From positions 27,535,736 through 27,599,735 of the forward strand of contig CM056554.1 in NCBI GenBank assembly GCA_029721515.1: a stretch of 64,000 bases of DNA, read 5' to 3'. Each line of letters starts with the position of its first letter. Position 1 is the first letter of the stretch. The stretch comes from Synanceia verrucosa. Its lineage: Eukaryota; Chordata; Actinopteri; Perciformes; Synanceiidae. The position numbers were made by a program, and so were the translations under genes. Positions 44,420 to 59,400 of this stretch are shown piece after piece. The notes beneath the pieces were generated by a model, which worked only from the letters and a program-made list of their open reading frames with translations, made no database searches and had not been told where the DNA came from.

Positions 44420-45118
44420 TTCTTCTTTGTGAGTAAGAAGGATGGGTCTCTCAGGCCTTGTATTGACTATGCTCCACTTAATAACATTACTATCAAGAAC
44501 AGGTATCCCCTCCCTCTCATGTCGGCTGCATTTGAGCAGCTGCAGGGGGCCAAGGTTTTCACTAAGTTGGACTTACGCAATGCCTACCATCTGGTGCGTA
44601 TAAGGGAGGGGGATGAGTGGAAAACAGGGTTTAATACCCCCTCAGGACTCTATGAGTATTTAGTGATGCCTTTTGGTCTCTCCAACGCCCCTGGGGTGTT
44701 TCAGAACCTAGTCAATGATGTTTTGAGAGAATACCTTGACCGCTTTGTCTATGTGTACATTGATGACATTTTGATTTTCTCTCCTGACCTGAAAACTCAG
44801 ATCCAGCATGTCCGCCAAGTGCTAAGCAAGCTCCTGGCTAATCAGTTATATGTCAAAGCTGAGAAATGTGAGTTCCATGCCGAGTCCTTGTCTTTCCTGG
44901 GCTTCATCATAGCCCCTGGGTCGATACAGATGGATCTGGCTAAAGTAAAGGCAGTTGCAGAGTGGCCAGTTCCGAGTAACCGTAAGAAGGTGCAGCAATT
45001 CCTAGGATTTTCTAACTTCTACCGTCGGTTCATTCGAAACTATAGCACTGTCGCTGCCCCTCTGCATACATTAACCTCTCCACAGACTCCTTTTCAGTGG
45101 ACCCCGGCAGCGGACGCT
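44420..45118 (+). pseudogene. Reverse transcriptase of element 3, truncated
   Basis: Continues directly after the TGA: VSKKDGSLRPCIDY, FTKLDLRNAYHLVRIREGDE, and YVYIDDILIFS with the catalytic aspartates intact, then LGFSNFYRRFIRNYS. Sequence ends within TPFQWTPAADA before RNase H, where copied flank DNA begins. The polymerase core is better preserved than in element 1. Confidence 0.9.
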
Positions 45119-45124
45119 GTAAAA

Positions 45125-45158
45125 ACTGTAAATAAGGTCACCATTTCCTCTTATCCTT
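45125..45158 (+). repeat. 34-bp copy of the left host flank inside element 3
   Basis: ACTGTAAATAAGGTCACC and the following bases to TCCTT are identical to 41845-41878. They sit where the polypurine tract should be. Confidence 0.9.
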
Positions 45159-45823
45159 TGTCATGCCTGTCAAGTTAAGTGTGTTTATTATTTCAGTCTT
45201 GTCTTTTGGTCTTGTCATTTCCTGTTTTATTTTGGAATTAATTGTCTTCCCTTGTGTTTCAGCTTCACTCTTCCTGCCCTGTGTTTCCCCGCGTCTGGTG
45301 ATTGTCAGCCCAGCCCCTGATTGTTTCCAGCTGTTCCCCATTACCCAGTGTATTTATGTCTGCTTCTCCCCCAGTCCTGTGCCAGTACGTCTTGTGTCTC
45401 TGTGCCAAGCTACCCGCCATCTTCCACGTCAATCGTTCAGTCAGGTTTCCCCGTCAGTGTCTGTGTTTTTGAGCTGTTTGTTTCCTTTGTCATTTTGTCT
45501 TAGCATGTATAGTCTGTCAGTGTAGTCAGTCCTCTGTTAGTTGTTTTTCTGAAACTTTTTCCCTCACCTTTGTGAGCGCTTTCTGTTAATTCATAAAGTC
45601 ACTTTTTCCTCACCGTCTGTGAGAGTTTAGAAGCTCTAGATAGCCTCAGGGTTTTGTGTTGGTAATATTCATAGCCATGTTTTTTTTTTGTTGATAACTT
45701 TAACAGCTAGTAGCCGATACTATTGTCCATTGTTCTTTGTTCCTCTTATTAAATCCTTGTTTGATACTTTGATTTTTGAGTCGTGCGTTTGGGTTCATTC
45801 TTGTCGTGTGCCAAGTTCTAACA
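45159..45823 (+). repeat. Right LTR of element 3 (665 bp)
   Basis: Same ends as the left LTR. Shorter by two internal deletions, around 45560 and 45630-45720, with scattered substitutions. Followed by TCCTT. Confidence 0.92.
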
Positions 45824-45828
45824 TCCTT

Positions 45829-46152
45829 TCCTCTTGTATTACATGAAAACAAGAATCTGAGGACATTTCTTAAGCTCTGTTGCTGGTGCTGTAAAAGCAG
45901 GACGAGTCGATGTCAGCCACATGTTAGTTAAAGATGTCATAGCCTTTCTTGGTCTCATGTGTATTCTTACATTTCGATCAATATAGCTGTTTAAATACCA
46001 ACTGATTTCATTCCCTTCAGCCTGAGCTGGACTGTGTTTAATATTAATAAGCAAATGTTAGCAGGCTAACATGCTCAACTAAGATGGTGAATGTGGTGTT
46101 GTTGGTCATGCAGGTAAACAAACCAAAGGTTCATAGTTTTTAAAATTTAATG
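45829..46152. other. Short single-copy gap, no gene seen
   Basis: Lies between chromovirus element 3 and the satellite. The 71-codon minus ORF at 45839-46054 has no recognised family. Confidence 0.4.
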
Positions 46153-49100
46153 CATCTATCTACCAGCTGATCTATCTACCAGCTGATCTATGAACCAGCT
46201 GATCTACCTACCAGCTGATCTATCTACCAGCTGATCTATCTACCAGCTGATCTATGAACCAGCTAATCTATCTACCAGCTGATCTATGAACCAGCTGATC
46301 TACCTACCAGCTGATCTACGAACCAGCTGATCTACCTACCAGCTGATCTACGAACCAGCTGATCTATCTACCAGCTGATCTATGAACCAGCTGATCTAGC
46401 TACCAGCTGATCTACGAACCAGCTGATCTATGAATCAGCTGATCTAGCTACCAGCTGATCTATGAACCAGCTAATCTATCTACCAGCTGATCTATGAATC
46501 AGCTGATCTACCAGCTGATCTATCTACCAGCTGATCTATGAACCAGCTGATCTATCTACCAGCTGATCCATCTACCAGCTGATCTATGAACCAGCTGATC
46601 TACCTACCAGCTTATCTATCTACCAGCTGATCTATGAATCTGCTGGTCTATGAACCAGATGATCTACCAGCTGATCTATCTACCAGCTGATCTATGAACC
46701 AGCTGATCTATCTACCAGCTGATCCATCTACCAGCTGATCTATGAACCAGCTGATCTACCAACCAGCTAATCTATCTACCAGCTGATCTATGAATCTGCT
46801 GATCTATGAACCAGATGATCTACCAGCTGATCTATCTACCAGCTGATCTATGAACCAGCTGATCTATCTACCAGCTGATCTAAGAACCAGATGATCTACC
46901 AGCTGATCTATCTACCAGAAGATCTATGAACCAGCTGATCTATGAACCAGCTGATCTATGAATCAGATCATCTATGAACCAGTTAACCTCTGAACCAGAC
47001 GATCGATCTACCAACTGATCTATCTACCAGCTGATCTATGAATCAGCTGATCTACCAGCTGATCTATCTACCCGTTGATCTATGAACTAGCTGATGTACC
47101 AGCTAATCTATGAACCAGCTGATCTATTAACCAGCTGATCTATCTACCAACTGATCTATGAATCAGATAATGTATGAACCAGCTGATCTATGAACCAGCT
47201 GATCTACCAGCTGATCTATGAACCAGCTGATCTATCTACTAGCTGATCTATGAACCAGCTGATCTACCAGCTGATCTATGAACCAGCTGATCTACCAGCT
47301 GATCTATGATCCAGCTGATCTATGAACCAGCTGATCTATCTACCAGCTGATCTATCAACCAGCTGATGTATGAACCAGCTGATCTATCTACTAGCTGATC
47401 TATGAACCAGCTAATCTACCAGCTAATCTTTCTACCAGCTGATCTATGAATCAGCTGATCTATCTACCAGCTGATCTTTGTACTAGCTGATCTATGATCC
47501 AGGTGATCTATGAACCAGATGATCTACCAGCTGATCTATGAACCAGCTGATCTATGAACAAGCTGATCTATCTACTAGCTGATCTATTAACCAGCTGATA
47601 TATCTACCAGCTAAACGATGAACCAGCTGATCTATGAACTAGCTGATCTACCAGATGATCTGTGAACCAGATGATCTGCGAACCAGATGATCTATGAACC
47701 AGCTGATCTACCAGCTGATCTATGAAATAGCTGATCTAACAGATGATCTGTGAAGCCACTGATCTAGGAACCATATGATCTATGAACCAGCTGATCTACA
47801 AGCTGATCTATCAACCAGCTGATCTATGAACCAACTGATCTATGAACCAGCTGATCTACCAGCTGATCTATGAAATAGCTGATCTAACAGATGATCTGTG
47901 AAGCCACTGATCTAGGAACCATATGATCTATGAACCAGCTGATCTACAAGCTGATCTATCAACCAGCTGATCTATCAACCAACTGATCTATGAACCAGCA
48001 GATCTACCAGCAGATCTATGAACCAGCTGATCTATGAACCAGCTGATCGATCTACTAGCTGATCTATGAACCAGCTGATTGGTCTACTAGCTGATCTATG
48101 AACCAGATTAAGTACCAGCTGATCTTTGAATCAGATAATCTATGAACCAGCTGATCTATCGACCAGCTGATCTATGAACCAGCTGACCTATGACCCAGCT
48201 GATCTATCTACCAGCTGATCTATGAACCAGCTGATCTATCTACCAGCTGATCTATGTACTAGCTGATCTATGATCTAGCTGATCTATGAACCAGCTGATC
48301 TATCTACCAGCTGATCTATGAACCAGCTAATCTATCTACGAGCTGATCTATGAACCAGCTGCTCTATGAACCAGACGATCTATGAACCAGCTGATCTATC
48401 TACTAGATGATCTATGAACCAGCTGATCTATGAACTAGATGATCTTTGAATCAGATGATCTATGAACCAGCTAATCTATCTACGAGTTGATCTATCTACC
48501 AGCTGATCTATGAACCAGCTGATCTATTAACCAGCTGATCTATCAACCAGCTGATCTATCTACCAGCTGATCTATGAATCAGCTGATCTGTCTATCAGCT
48601 GATCTATGAATCAGATGATCTATGAATCAGCTGATCTATTTACCAGCTGATCTATGAATCAGATAATCTATGAACCAGCTGATCTGCCTACCAGCTGATC
48701 TATGAACCAGATTATCTACCAGTTGAGCTATCTACCAGCTGATCTATGAACCAGCTGATCTATGAATCAGCTGATCTATGAATCAGATAATCTATGAATC
48801 AGCTGATCTATAAACCAGACAATCGATCTACCAGCTGATCTATGAATCAGCTGATCTATTAACCAACTGATCTATCTACCAGCTGATCTATGAATCAGAT
48901 AATCTATGAACCAGCTGATCTATCTACCAGCTGATCTATGAACCAGCTGATCTATCTACCAGCTGATCTTTGAACTAGCTGATCTACCAGATGATCTGTG
49001 AACCAGCTGATCTATGAATCAGCTGATCTATGAACTATCTGATCTACCAGATGATCTGTGAACCAGATGATCTATGAACCAGCTGATCTATAAATCAGAT

Positions 49101-51721
49101 AATCTATGAACCAGCTGATCTATGAACCAGATAATCTACCAGCTGATCTATGAATCAGCTGATCTACGAACCAGCTGATCTATGAATCAGATAATCTATG
49201 AACCAGCTGATCTATCTACCATCTGATCTATGAACCAGACGATCGATCTACCAGTTGATCTGTGAAACAGCTGATCTATCTACCAGGTGATCTATGAACC
49301 AGATAATCTACCAGCTGATCTATGAACCAGACGATCGATCTACCAGTTGATCTATGAAACAGCTGATCTATCTACCAGGTGATCTATGAACCAGATAATC
49401 TACCAGCTGATCTATCTACTAGATGATCTATGAACCAGCTGATCTATGAATCAGATAATCTATGAACCAGCTGATCTATCTACCAGCTGATCTATGAATC
49501 AGCTGATCTATCTACCAGCTGATCTATGAACCAGCTGGTCTATCTACCAGATGATCTATGACCCAACTGATCTATGAACGAGATGATCTCTGAATCAGAT
49601 GATCTATGAACCAGCTAATCTATCTACGAGCTGATCTATCTACCAAATGATCTATGAACCCGCTGATCTATCAACCAGCTGATCTATCTACCAGCTGATC
49701 TATGAATCAGATAATCTATCAACCAGCTGATCTATCTACCAGCTGATCTATGAACCAGATGATTTACCAGCTGATCTATCTACCAGCTGATCTATGAATC
49801 AGCTGATCTATGAACCAGCCGATCTATGAATCAGCTGATCTATGAACCAGCTGATCTATGAATCAGATAATCTATCAACCAGCTGATCTATCTACCAGCT
49901 GATCTACCAGCTGATCTATCTACCAGCTGATCTATGAATCAGCTGATCTATGAATCAGCTGATCTATGAATCAGCTGATCTATCTAACAGCTGATATATG
50001 AACCAGCTGATCTACGAATCAGCTGATCTATGAACAAGCTCATCTATGAACCAGACGATCAATCTACCAGCTGATCTATGAATGTGCTGATTTATTAACC
50101 AGCTGATCTATTAACCAGCTGATCTATCTACCAGCTGATCTATGAATCAGATAATCTATGAACCAGCAGATCTATCTACCAGCTGATCTATGAATCAGAT
50201 AATCTATCTACCAGCTGATCTATGAACCAGCTGATCTATGAATCAGCTGATCTATCAGCTGATCTATGAATTAGATGATCTATTTACCAGCTGATCTATG
50301 AATCAGATAATCTATGAACCAGCTGATCTATCTACCAGCTGATCTATGATCCAGATGATCTACCAGTTGATCTGTCTACCAGCTGATCTATGAACCAGCT
50401 GATCTATGAACCAGCTGATCTATGAATCAGATAATCTATCAATCAGCTGATCTATGAACCAGATAATCTATGAACCAGCTGATCTATCTACCATCTGATC
50501 TATGAACCAGACGATCAATCTACCAGCTGATCTATGAATCAGCTGATCAATTAACCAGCTGATCTATCTACCAGCTGATCTATGAATATGATAATCTATG
50601 AACTGGCTGATCTATCTACCAGGTGATCTATGAACCAGTTAATCTACCAGCTGATCTATCTACTAGAAGATCTATGAACCAGCTGATCTATCTACCAGCT
50701 GATCTATGAATCAGCTGATCAATCCACCAGCTGATCTATGAATCAGATAATCTATGAACCAGCTGATCTATCTGCCAGCTGATCTATGAATCAGATAATC
50801 TATGAACCAGCTGATCAATGAATCAGCTGATCTATCTACCAGCTGATCTATGAACCAGCTGATCTATGAATCAGATAATCTATGAACCAGCTGATCTATG
50901 AATCAGCTGATCTATCTACCCGCTGAACAAAGAACCAACTCATCTATTTACCAGCTGATCTATGTACTACCTGATCTATCTGTCAGCTGATCTACCCACT
51001 ACCTGATCTACGAACCAGCTGATCTATCTACCAGCTGATCTATGTAGTAGCTGATCTATCTATCAGCTGATCTAACTACTACCTGATCTATGAACCACCT
51101 GATCCATTTATCAGCTGATCTATCTACCCGCTGATCTATGAACCACCTGATCTACCTACCAGCTGATCTATCTACCGGCTGATCTATGAACCAGCTGATC
51201 TATTTACCAGCTGATCTATGAACAGCTGATCTATCTACTAGCTGATCTACCTCCCAGCTGAACTATCTCCCAGCTGATCTACGAATCAGCTGATCTATGA
51301 ACCAGCTGATCTATCTACAAGCTGATCTATCTACCGGCTGATCTATGAACCAGACGATCGATCTACCAGCTGATCTATCTACCAGTTGACCTATGAACCA
51401 GATGATCTATGAATCAGCTGATCTATGAACCAGCTGATCTATGTACTAGCTGATCTATCTATCAGCTGATCTACCTACTTCCTGAGCTATGAACCAGCTG
51501 ATTTATCTACCAGCTGATCTATGTACTAGCTGATCTATGAACCAGCTGATCTATCTACTAGCTGATTTATGAAGCAGATGATCTACCAGCTGATCTATGA
51601 ACCAGCTGATCTATCTACCTGCTGATCTATAAACCAGCTGATCTATGAACCAGCTGATCTACCAGCTGATCTATCTACCAGCTGATCTATGAATCAAATA
51701 GTAAAACTGCTCTCTTGCGTG

Positions 51722-51925
51722 ATTTAGTCAAGTCAAGTCAACTTTATTGTCAGTTTCTTCATATGCACAGGTCATACAAGGAAATTGAAATTACGTTTCT
51801 CTCTACCCCATGCAAAGACAGACACAAGACTGACATTTTAGCAAGACATACACTGGAGTGCAAGAGGGACCAATAACAATGTGACAAGTAAGAGTAATAA
51901 TAATAAGTGATGTAGTCATAAATAA
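51722..51925 (-). mobile_element. LINE 3' end, duplicated block 1 (204 bp)
   Basis: Starts with the GTCAA tail repeat, then ACTTTATTGTCAGTTTCTTC and GAAATTGAAATTACGTTTCT. It is preceded by the unique flank CAAATAGTAAAACTGCTCTC shared with blocks 2 and 3. Truncated at GTCATAAATAA, where array units resume. Confidence 0.9.
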
Positions 51926-54900
51926 TCAGATAATCTATGAACCAGCTGATCTATGACCCAGACGATCAATCTACCAGCTGATCTATGAATCAGCTGATTT
52001 ATTAACCAGCTGATCTATCTACCAGATGATCTATGAATCAGCTGATCTATCTACCAGCTGATCTATGAATCAGATGATCTACCATCTGATCTATCTACCA
52101 GCTGATCCATGATTCAGATAATCTATGAACCAGCTGATCTATGAACCAGTTTATCTACCAGATGATCTATGAACCACCTGATCTATGAACTAGATGATCT
52201 ATGAATCAGCTGATCTATGAACCAGCTAATCTATCCACGAGCTGATCTATCTACCAGCTGATCTATGAACCAGCTGCTCTATGAACCAGACGATCTATGA
52301 ACCAGCTGATCTATCTACCAGCTGATCAACGAATCAGATAATCTATGAACCAGCTGATCTATCTACCATCTGATCTATGAACGAGATGCTCTACCAGCTG
52401 ATCTATGAATCAGCTGATCTATCTACCAGCTGATCTATATATCAGCTGATCTATGTACCAGTTGATCTATATATCAGCTGATCTATGTACCAGTTGATCC
52501 ATGAATCAGATCATCAATCTACCAGCTGATCTATGAATCAGCTGATTTATTAACCAGCTGATCTATCTACCAGATGATCTATGAATCAGCTGATCTACCA
52601 GCTGATCTATGAATCAGATGATCTACCATCTGATCTATCTACCAGCTGATCCATGATTCAGATAATCTATGAACCAGCTGATCTATGAACCAGTTTATCT
52701 ACCAGTTGATCTATGAACCAGCTGATCTACAAGCTAATCTATCTACCAGCTGATCTATGAATCAGCTGATCTAAGCACCAGATGATCTCCCAGCTAATCT
52801 ATCTACCAGCTGATCTATGAACCAGCTAGTCAATCTACCAGATGATCTATGAACCAGCTGATCTATGAACTAGATGATCTATGAATCAGCTGATCTATGA
52901 ACCAGCTAATCTATCTATGAGCTGATCTATCTACCAGCTGATCTATGAACCAGCTGCTCTATGAACCAGACGATCTATGAACCAGCTGATCAACTAATCA
53001 GATAATCCATGAACCAGCTGGTCTGTCTACCAGCTGATCTATGAACCAGATGCTCTACCAGTTGATCTATCTACCAGCTGATCTATAAATCAGCTGATCT
53101 ATCAATCAGCTGATCTATGAATCAGCTGATCTATATAACAGCTGATCTATGAACCAGCTGATCTACGAATCAGCTGATCTATGAACCAGACGATCAATCT
53201 ACCAGCTGATCTATGAATCAGCTGATTTATTAACCAGCCGATCCATCTACCAGCTGCTCTATGAATCAGCTGATCTATCTACCAGCTGATCTATATATCA
53301 GCTGATCTATGTACCAGCTGATCCATGAATCAGATAATCTATGAACCAGCTGATCTATGAACCAGACGATCAATCTACCAGCTGATCTATGAATCTGCTG
53401 ATCTATGAATCAGCTGATTTATTAACCAGCTGATCGATTAACCAGCTGATCTAACAGCTGATCTATGAATCAGCTGATCTATCTAACAGCTGATCTATGA
53501 ATCAGCTGATCTATCTACCAGCTGATCTATGAATCAGATAATTTATCTACCAGCTGATCTATGAACCAGCTGATCTATGAATCAGCTGATCTATCAGCTG
53601 ATCTATGAATTAGATGATCTATTTACCAGCTGATCTATGAATCAGATAAACTATGAACCAGCTGATCTATCTACCAGCTGATCTATGATCCAGATGATCT
53701 ACCAGTTGATCTATCTACCAGCTGATCTATGAACCAGCTGATCTATGAACCAGCTGATCTATGAATCAGATAATCTATCAATCAGCTGATCTATGAACCA
53801 GACAACCGATCTACCAGCTGATCTATGAACCAGATAATCTATGAACCAGCTGATCTATCTACCATCTGATATATGAACCAGGCGATCGATCTACCAGCTG
53901 ATCTATGAATCAGCTGATCAATTAACCAGCTGATCTATTTTCCAGCTGATCTATGAATATGATAATCTATGAACTGGCTGATCTATCTACCAGGTGATCT
54001 ATGAACCAGTTAATCTACCAGCTGATCTATCTACTAGAAGATCTATGAACCAGCTGATCGATGAATCAGATAATCTATGAACCAGCTGATCTATCTACCA
54101 GCTGATCTATGAATCAGCTGATCTATCCACCAGCTGATCTATGAATCAGATAATCTATGAACCAGCTGATCTATCTGCCAGCTGATCTATGAATCAGATA
54201 ATCTATGAACCAGCTGATCAATGAATCAGCTGATCTATCTACCAGCTGATCTATGAACCAGCTGATCTATGAATCAGATAATCTATGAACCAGCTGATCT
54301 ATGAATCAGCTGATCTATCTACCCGCTGAACAAAGAACCAACTGATCTATTTACCAGCTGATCTATGTACTACCTGATCTATCTGTCAGCTGATCTACCC
54401 ACTACCTGATCTATGAACCAGCTGATCTATCTACCAGCTGATCTATGTAGTAGCTGATCTATCGATCAGCTGATCTAACTACTACCTGATCTATGAACCA
54501 CCTGATCCATTTATCAGCTGATCTATCTACCCGTTGATCTATGAACCAGCTGATCTATCTACCAGCTGATCTATGAACAGCTGATCTATGTACTAGATGA
54601 TCTATGAACCACCTGATCTACCTACCAGCTGATCTATCTACCAGCTGATCTATGAACAGCTGATCTATCTACTAGCTGATCTACCTCCCAGCTGAACTAT
54701 CTCCCCGCTGATCTACGAATCAGCTGATCTATGAACCAGCTGATCTATCTACCAGCTGATCTATGAACAGCTGATCTATGTACTAGATGATCTATGAACC
54801 ACCTGATCCATTTATCAGCTGATCTATCTACCCGTTGATCTATGAACCAGCTGATCTATTTACCAGCCGATCTATGAACAGCTGATCTATCTACTAGCTG

Positions 54901-55366
54901 ATCTACCTCCCAGCTGAACTATCTCCCCGCTGATCTACGAATCAGCTGATCTATGAACCAGCTGATCTATCTACCAGCTGATCTATGAACAGCTGATCTA
55001 TCTACCGGCTGATCTATGAACCAGACGATCGATCTACCAGCTGATCTATCTACCAGTTGACCTATGAACCAGATGATCTATGTACTGGCTGATCTATCTA
55101 TCAGCTGATCTACCTACTTCCTGAGCTATGAACCAGCTGATCCATCTACCAGCTGATCTATGTACTAGCTGATCTATGAACCAGCTGATCTATCTACTGG
55201 CTGATTTATGAAGCAGATGATCTACCAGCTGATCTATGAACCAGCTGATCTATCTACCTGCTGATCTATAAACCAGCTGATCTATGAACCAGCTGATCTA
55301 CCAGCTGATCTATCTACCAGCTGATCTATGAATCAAATAGTAAAACTGCTCTCTTGCGTGATTTAG

Positions 55367-56470
55367 TCAAGTCAAGTCAACTTTATTGTCATTTTCTTCA
55401 TATGCACAGGTCATACAAGGAAATTGAAATTACGTTTCTCTCTATCCCAAGACAGACACAAGACTGACATTTTAGCAAGACATACATAGGAGTGCAAGAG
55501 GGACCAATAACAATGTGACAAGTAAGAGTAATAATAATAAGTGATGTAGTCATAAATAACACTTGAAATAGTAACAGTAAGAATAATATAAAGTTATGTA
55601 GTGATAAATAACACTTGAAATAGTAACAGTAAGAGTAATATAAAGTTATGTAGTGATAAATAACAGTTGAAATAGTAACAGTAAGAGTAATATAAAGTTA
55701 TGTAGTGATAAATAACAGTTGAAATAGTAACAGTAAGAGTAATATAAAGTTATGTAGTGATAAATAACAGTTGAAATAGTAACAGTAAGAGTAATAATAA
55801 AGTTATGTAGTGATAAATAACAGTTGGAATAGTAACAGTAAGAGTAATAATAAAGTTATGTAGTGATAAATAACAGTTGGAATAGTAACAGTAAGAATAG
55901 TAATAAGTGGTGGAGTGATAAATAATAGAGAAAACATTTAACATTGAGACATTAACATATAACATTTGACATTGAAACATTTATATTCAGAAATTATCTA
56001 AATTAAAGGACAGTTGGACAAGAAATAGACTGGTACACAAGACACAGTACAGTACAGCCCAGTCCAGGGCTTCAGTCAGGATTGTTTGTTGTATATCGCA
56101 AGGTCCAAGCAGTTCTTGTGAGGTAGTAGAGCAAGGTGCAAGGTCACATAGTACAATTCTATAGAGTACTCTTTCCAGTGAGAGGCAGCAGCAACAACAG
56201 GTAGTGTATGGCTTGTTGTTGCAGTGTCCAAGGCAGATCTTGAGAGGTAGTGCAGGTAAGGTGCAAGTCACATAGTGCAGTTCCATAACAGGGGGGAGGG
56301 GGTTCCTGATTCAAGGACTTTCCGTGTGTGTGTGTATGTGTGCGTGTGTGTGTGTGTGTGGGGGGGGGGGGGGTTGGGGGGTTGGGCTGGCTGAGGGAGA
56401 AGATTCTAACCTCATGGTTGTGTGGTAGGTGGCAGTGATGGGAGAGAGGGGAGGGAGTTCAGCATCCTGA
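55367..56470 (-). mobile_element. LINE 3' end, duplicated block 2 (1.1 kb)
   Basis: Same left junction as block 1. It covers the LINE 3' UTR, with six copies of a 52-bp repeat, a GT-rich run and a G run, and stops at TTCAGCATCCTGA, where array units resume. Long ORFs here (55750-56286) recur in the 60.4-61.1 kb copy and are not genes. Confidence 0.92.
55548..55905. repeat. 52-bp tandem repeat in LINE 3' UTR (6 copies)
   Basis: Unit AAATAACAGTTGAAATAGTA then ACAGTAAGAGTAATATAAAG and TTATGTAGTGAT. The homologous place at 60.55-60.72 kb has three copies. Confidence 0.9.
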
Positions 56471-59400
56471 ACCAGATGATCTACCAGCTGATCTATCTAC
56501 CAGCTGATCTATCTAAAAGCTGATCTATGAACCAGCTGATCTACGAATCAGGTGATCTATGAACCAGACGATCAATCTGCCAGCTGATCTATGAATCTGC
56601 AGATCTATGAATCAGCTGATTTATTAACTAGCTGATCCATCTACCAGCTAATCTATCTACCAGCTGATCTATATATCAGCTGATCTATGTACCAGCTGAT
56701 CCATGAATCAGATAATCTATGAACCAGCTGATCTATGAACCAGACGATCAATCTACCAGCTGATCTATGAATCTGCTGATTTATGAATCAGCTGATCTAT
56801 GAATCAGATAATCTATCTACCAGCTGATCTGCCTACCAGCTGATCTATGAACCAGATGATCTACCAGTTGAGCTATCTACCAGCTGATCTATGAATCAGC
56901 TGATCTATGAATCAGATAATCTATCTACCAGCTGATCTGCCTACCAGCTGATCTATGAACCAGATGATCTACCAGTTGAGCTATCTACCAGCTGATCTAT
57001 GAATCAGATAATCTATGAACCAGCTGATCTATCTACCAGCTGATCTATCTACCAGCTGATCTTTGAACTAGCTGATCTACCAGATGATCTATGACCCAAC
57101 TGATCTATGAACTAGATGATCTCTGAATCAGATGATCTATCTACCAAATGATCTATGAACCAGATAATCTACTAGCTGATCTATCTACTAGATGATCTAT
57201 GAACCAGCTGATCTATGAATCAGATAATCTATGAACCAGCTGATCTATCTACCAGCTGATCTATGAATCAGCTGATCTATCTACCAGCTGATCTATGAAC
57301 CAGCTGGTCTATCTACCAGATGATCTATGACCCAACTGATCTATGAACTAGATGATCTCTGAATCAGATGATCTATCTACCAAATGATCTATGAACCAGC
57401 TGATCTATCTACCAGCTGATCTATGAACCAGATGATCTACCAGCTGATCTATCTACCAGCTGATCTATGAATCAGCTGATCTATGAACCAGCTGATCTAT
57501 GAACCAGACGATCAATCTGCCAGCTGATCTATGAATCTGCTGATTTATTAACCAGCTGATCTATTAACCAGCTGATCTATGAACCAGACGATCAATCTGC
57601 CAGCTGATCTATGAATCTGCTGATTTATTAACCAGCTGATTTATTAACCAGCTGATCTATCTACCAGCTGATCTATCTAACAGCTGATCTATCTAACAGC
57701 TGATATATGAACCAGCTGATCTACGAATCAGCTGATCTATGAACCAGCTGATCTATGAACCAGACGATCAATCTACCAGCTGATCTATGAATCTGCTGAT
57801 TTATTAACCAGCTGATCTATTAACCAGCTGATCTATGAACCAGACGATCAATCTACCAGCTGATCTATGAATCTGCTGATTTATTAACCAGCTGATCTAT
57901 CTACCAGCTGATCTATGAATCAGATAATCTATGAACCAGCTGATCTATGACCCAGACGATCAATCTACCAGCTGATCTATGAATCAGCTGATTTATTAAC
58001 CAGCTGATCTATCTACCAGATGATCTATGAATCAGCTGATCTATCTACCAGCTGATCTATGAATCAGATGATCTACCATCTGATCTATCTACCAGCTGAT
58101 CCATGATTCAGATAATCAATGAACCAGCTGATCTATGAACCAGTTTATCTACCAGATGATCTATGAACCAGCTGATCTATGAACTAGATGATCTATGAAT
58201 CAGCTGATCTATGAACCAGCTAATCTATCCACGAGCTGATCTATCTACCAGCTGATCTATGAACCAGCTGCTCTATGAACCAGACGATCTATGAACCAGC
58301 TGATCTATCTACCAGCTGATCAACGAATCAGATAATCTATGAACCAGCTGATCTATGAATCAGCTGATCTATCTACCAGCTGATCTATATATCAGCTGAT
58401 CTATGTACCAGCTGATCCATGAATCAGATCATCTATGAACCAGCTGATCTATGAACCAGACGATCAATCTACCAGCTGATCTATGAATCTGCTGATCTAT
58501 GAATCAGCTGATTTATTAACCAGCTGATCTATTAACCAGCTGATCTATCTAACAGCTGACCTATGAATCAGCTGATCTATCTAACAGCTGATCTATGAAC
58601 CAGCTGATCTATGAATCAGATAATCTATCTATCAGCTGATCTATGAATTAGATGATCTATTTACCAGCTGATCTATGAATCAGATAATCTATGAACCAGC
58701 TGATCTATCTACCATCTGATTTATGAACCAGACGATGGATCTACCAGTTGATCTATCTAGCAGCTGATCTATGGACCAGCTGATCTATGAATCAGATAAT
58801 CTATCAATCAGCTGATCTATGAACCAGACAACCGATCTACCAGCTGATCTATGAACCAGATAATCTATGAACCAGCTGATCTATCTACCATCTGATCTAT
58901 GAACCAGACGATGGATCTACCAGCTGATCTATGAATCAGCCGATCTATTAACCAGCTGATCTATCTACCAGCTGATCTATGAATATGATAATCTATGAAC
59001 TGGCTGATCTATCTACCAGGTGATCTATGAACCAGTTAATCTACCATCTGATCTATCTACTAGATGATCTATGAACCAGCTGATCTATGAATCACATAAT
59101 CTATGAACCAGCTGATCTATCTACCAGCTGATCTATGAATCAGCTGATCTATCCACCCGCTGATCTATGAATCAGATAATCTATGAACCAGCTGATCTAT
59201 CTGCCAGCTGATCTATGAATCAGATAATCTATGAACCAGCTGATCAATGAATCAGCTGATCTATCTACCAGCTGATCTATGAACCAGCTGATCTATGAAT
59301 CAGATAATCTATGAACCAGCTGATCTCTCTACCAGCTGATCTATGAATCAGCTGATCTATCCACCAGCTGATCTATGAATCAGATAGTCTATGAACCAGC

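Larger units (their letters stand above)
41879..45823 (+). mobile_element. Ty3/Gypsy chromovirus-type element 3, right half replaced
   Basis: LTRs begin TGTCATGCC and end TTCTAACA. TCCTT before the left LTR (41874-41878) equals TCCTT after the right LTR (45824-45828). The interior has gag, CCHC knuckle, protease and reverse transcriptase. It then stops at about 45118, where a 34-bp copy of the left host flank, including another TCCTT, precedes the right LTR. RNase H, integrase, chromodomain and polypurine tract are missing. Group placement rests on Gag, reverse transcriptase and the self-priming site shared with element 1. Confidence 0.92.

Noticed and set aside
41883..45525. Two near-identical 120-codon ORFs at 41883-42245 and 45163-45525
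   Set aside because: They are the same LTR sequence translated twice, not a duplicated gene.
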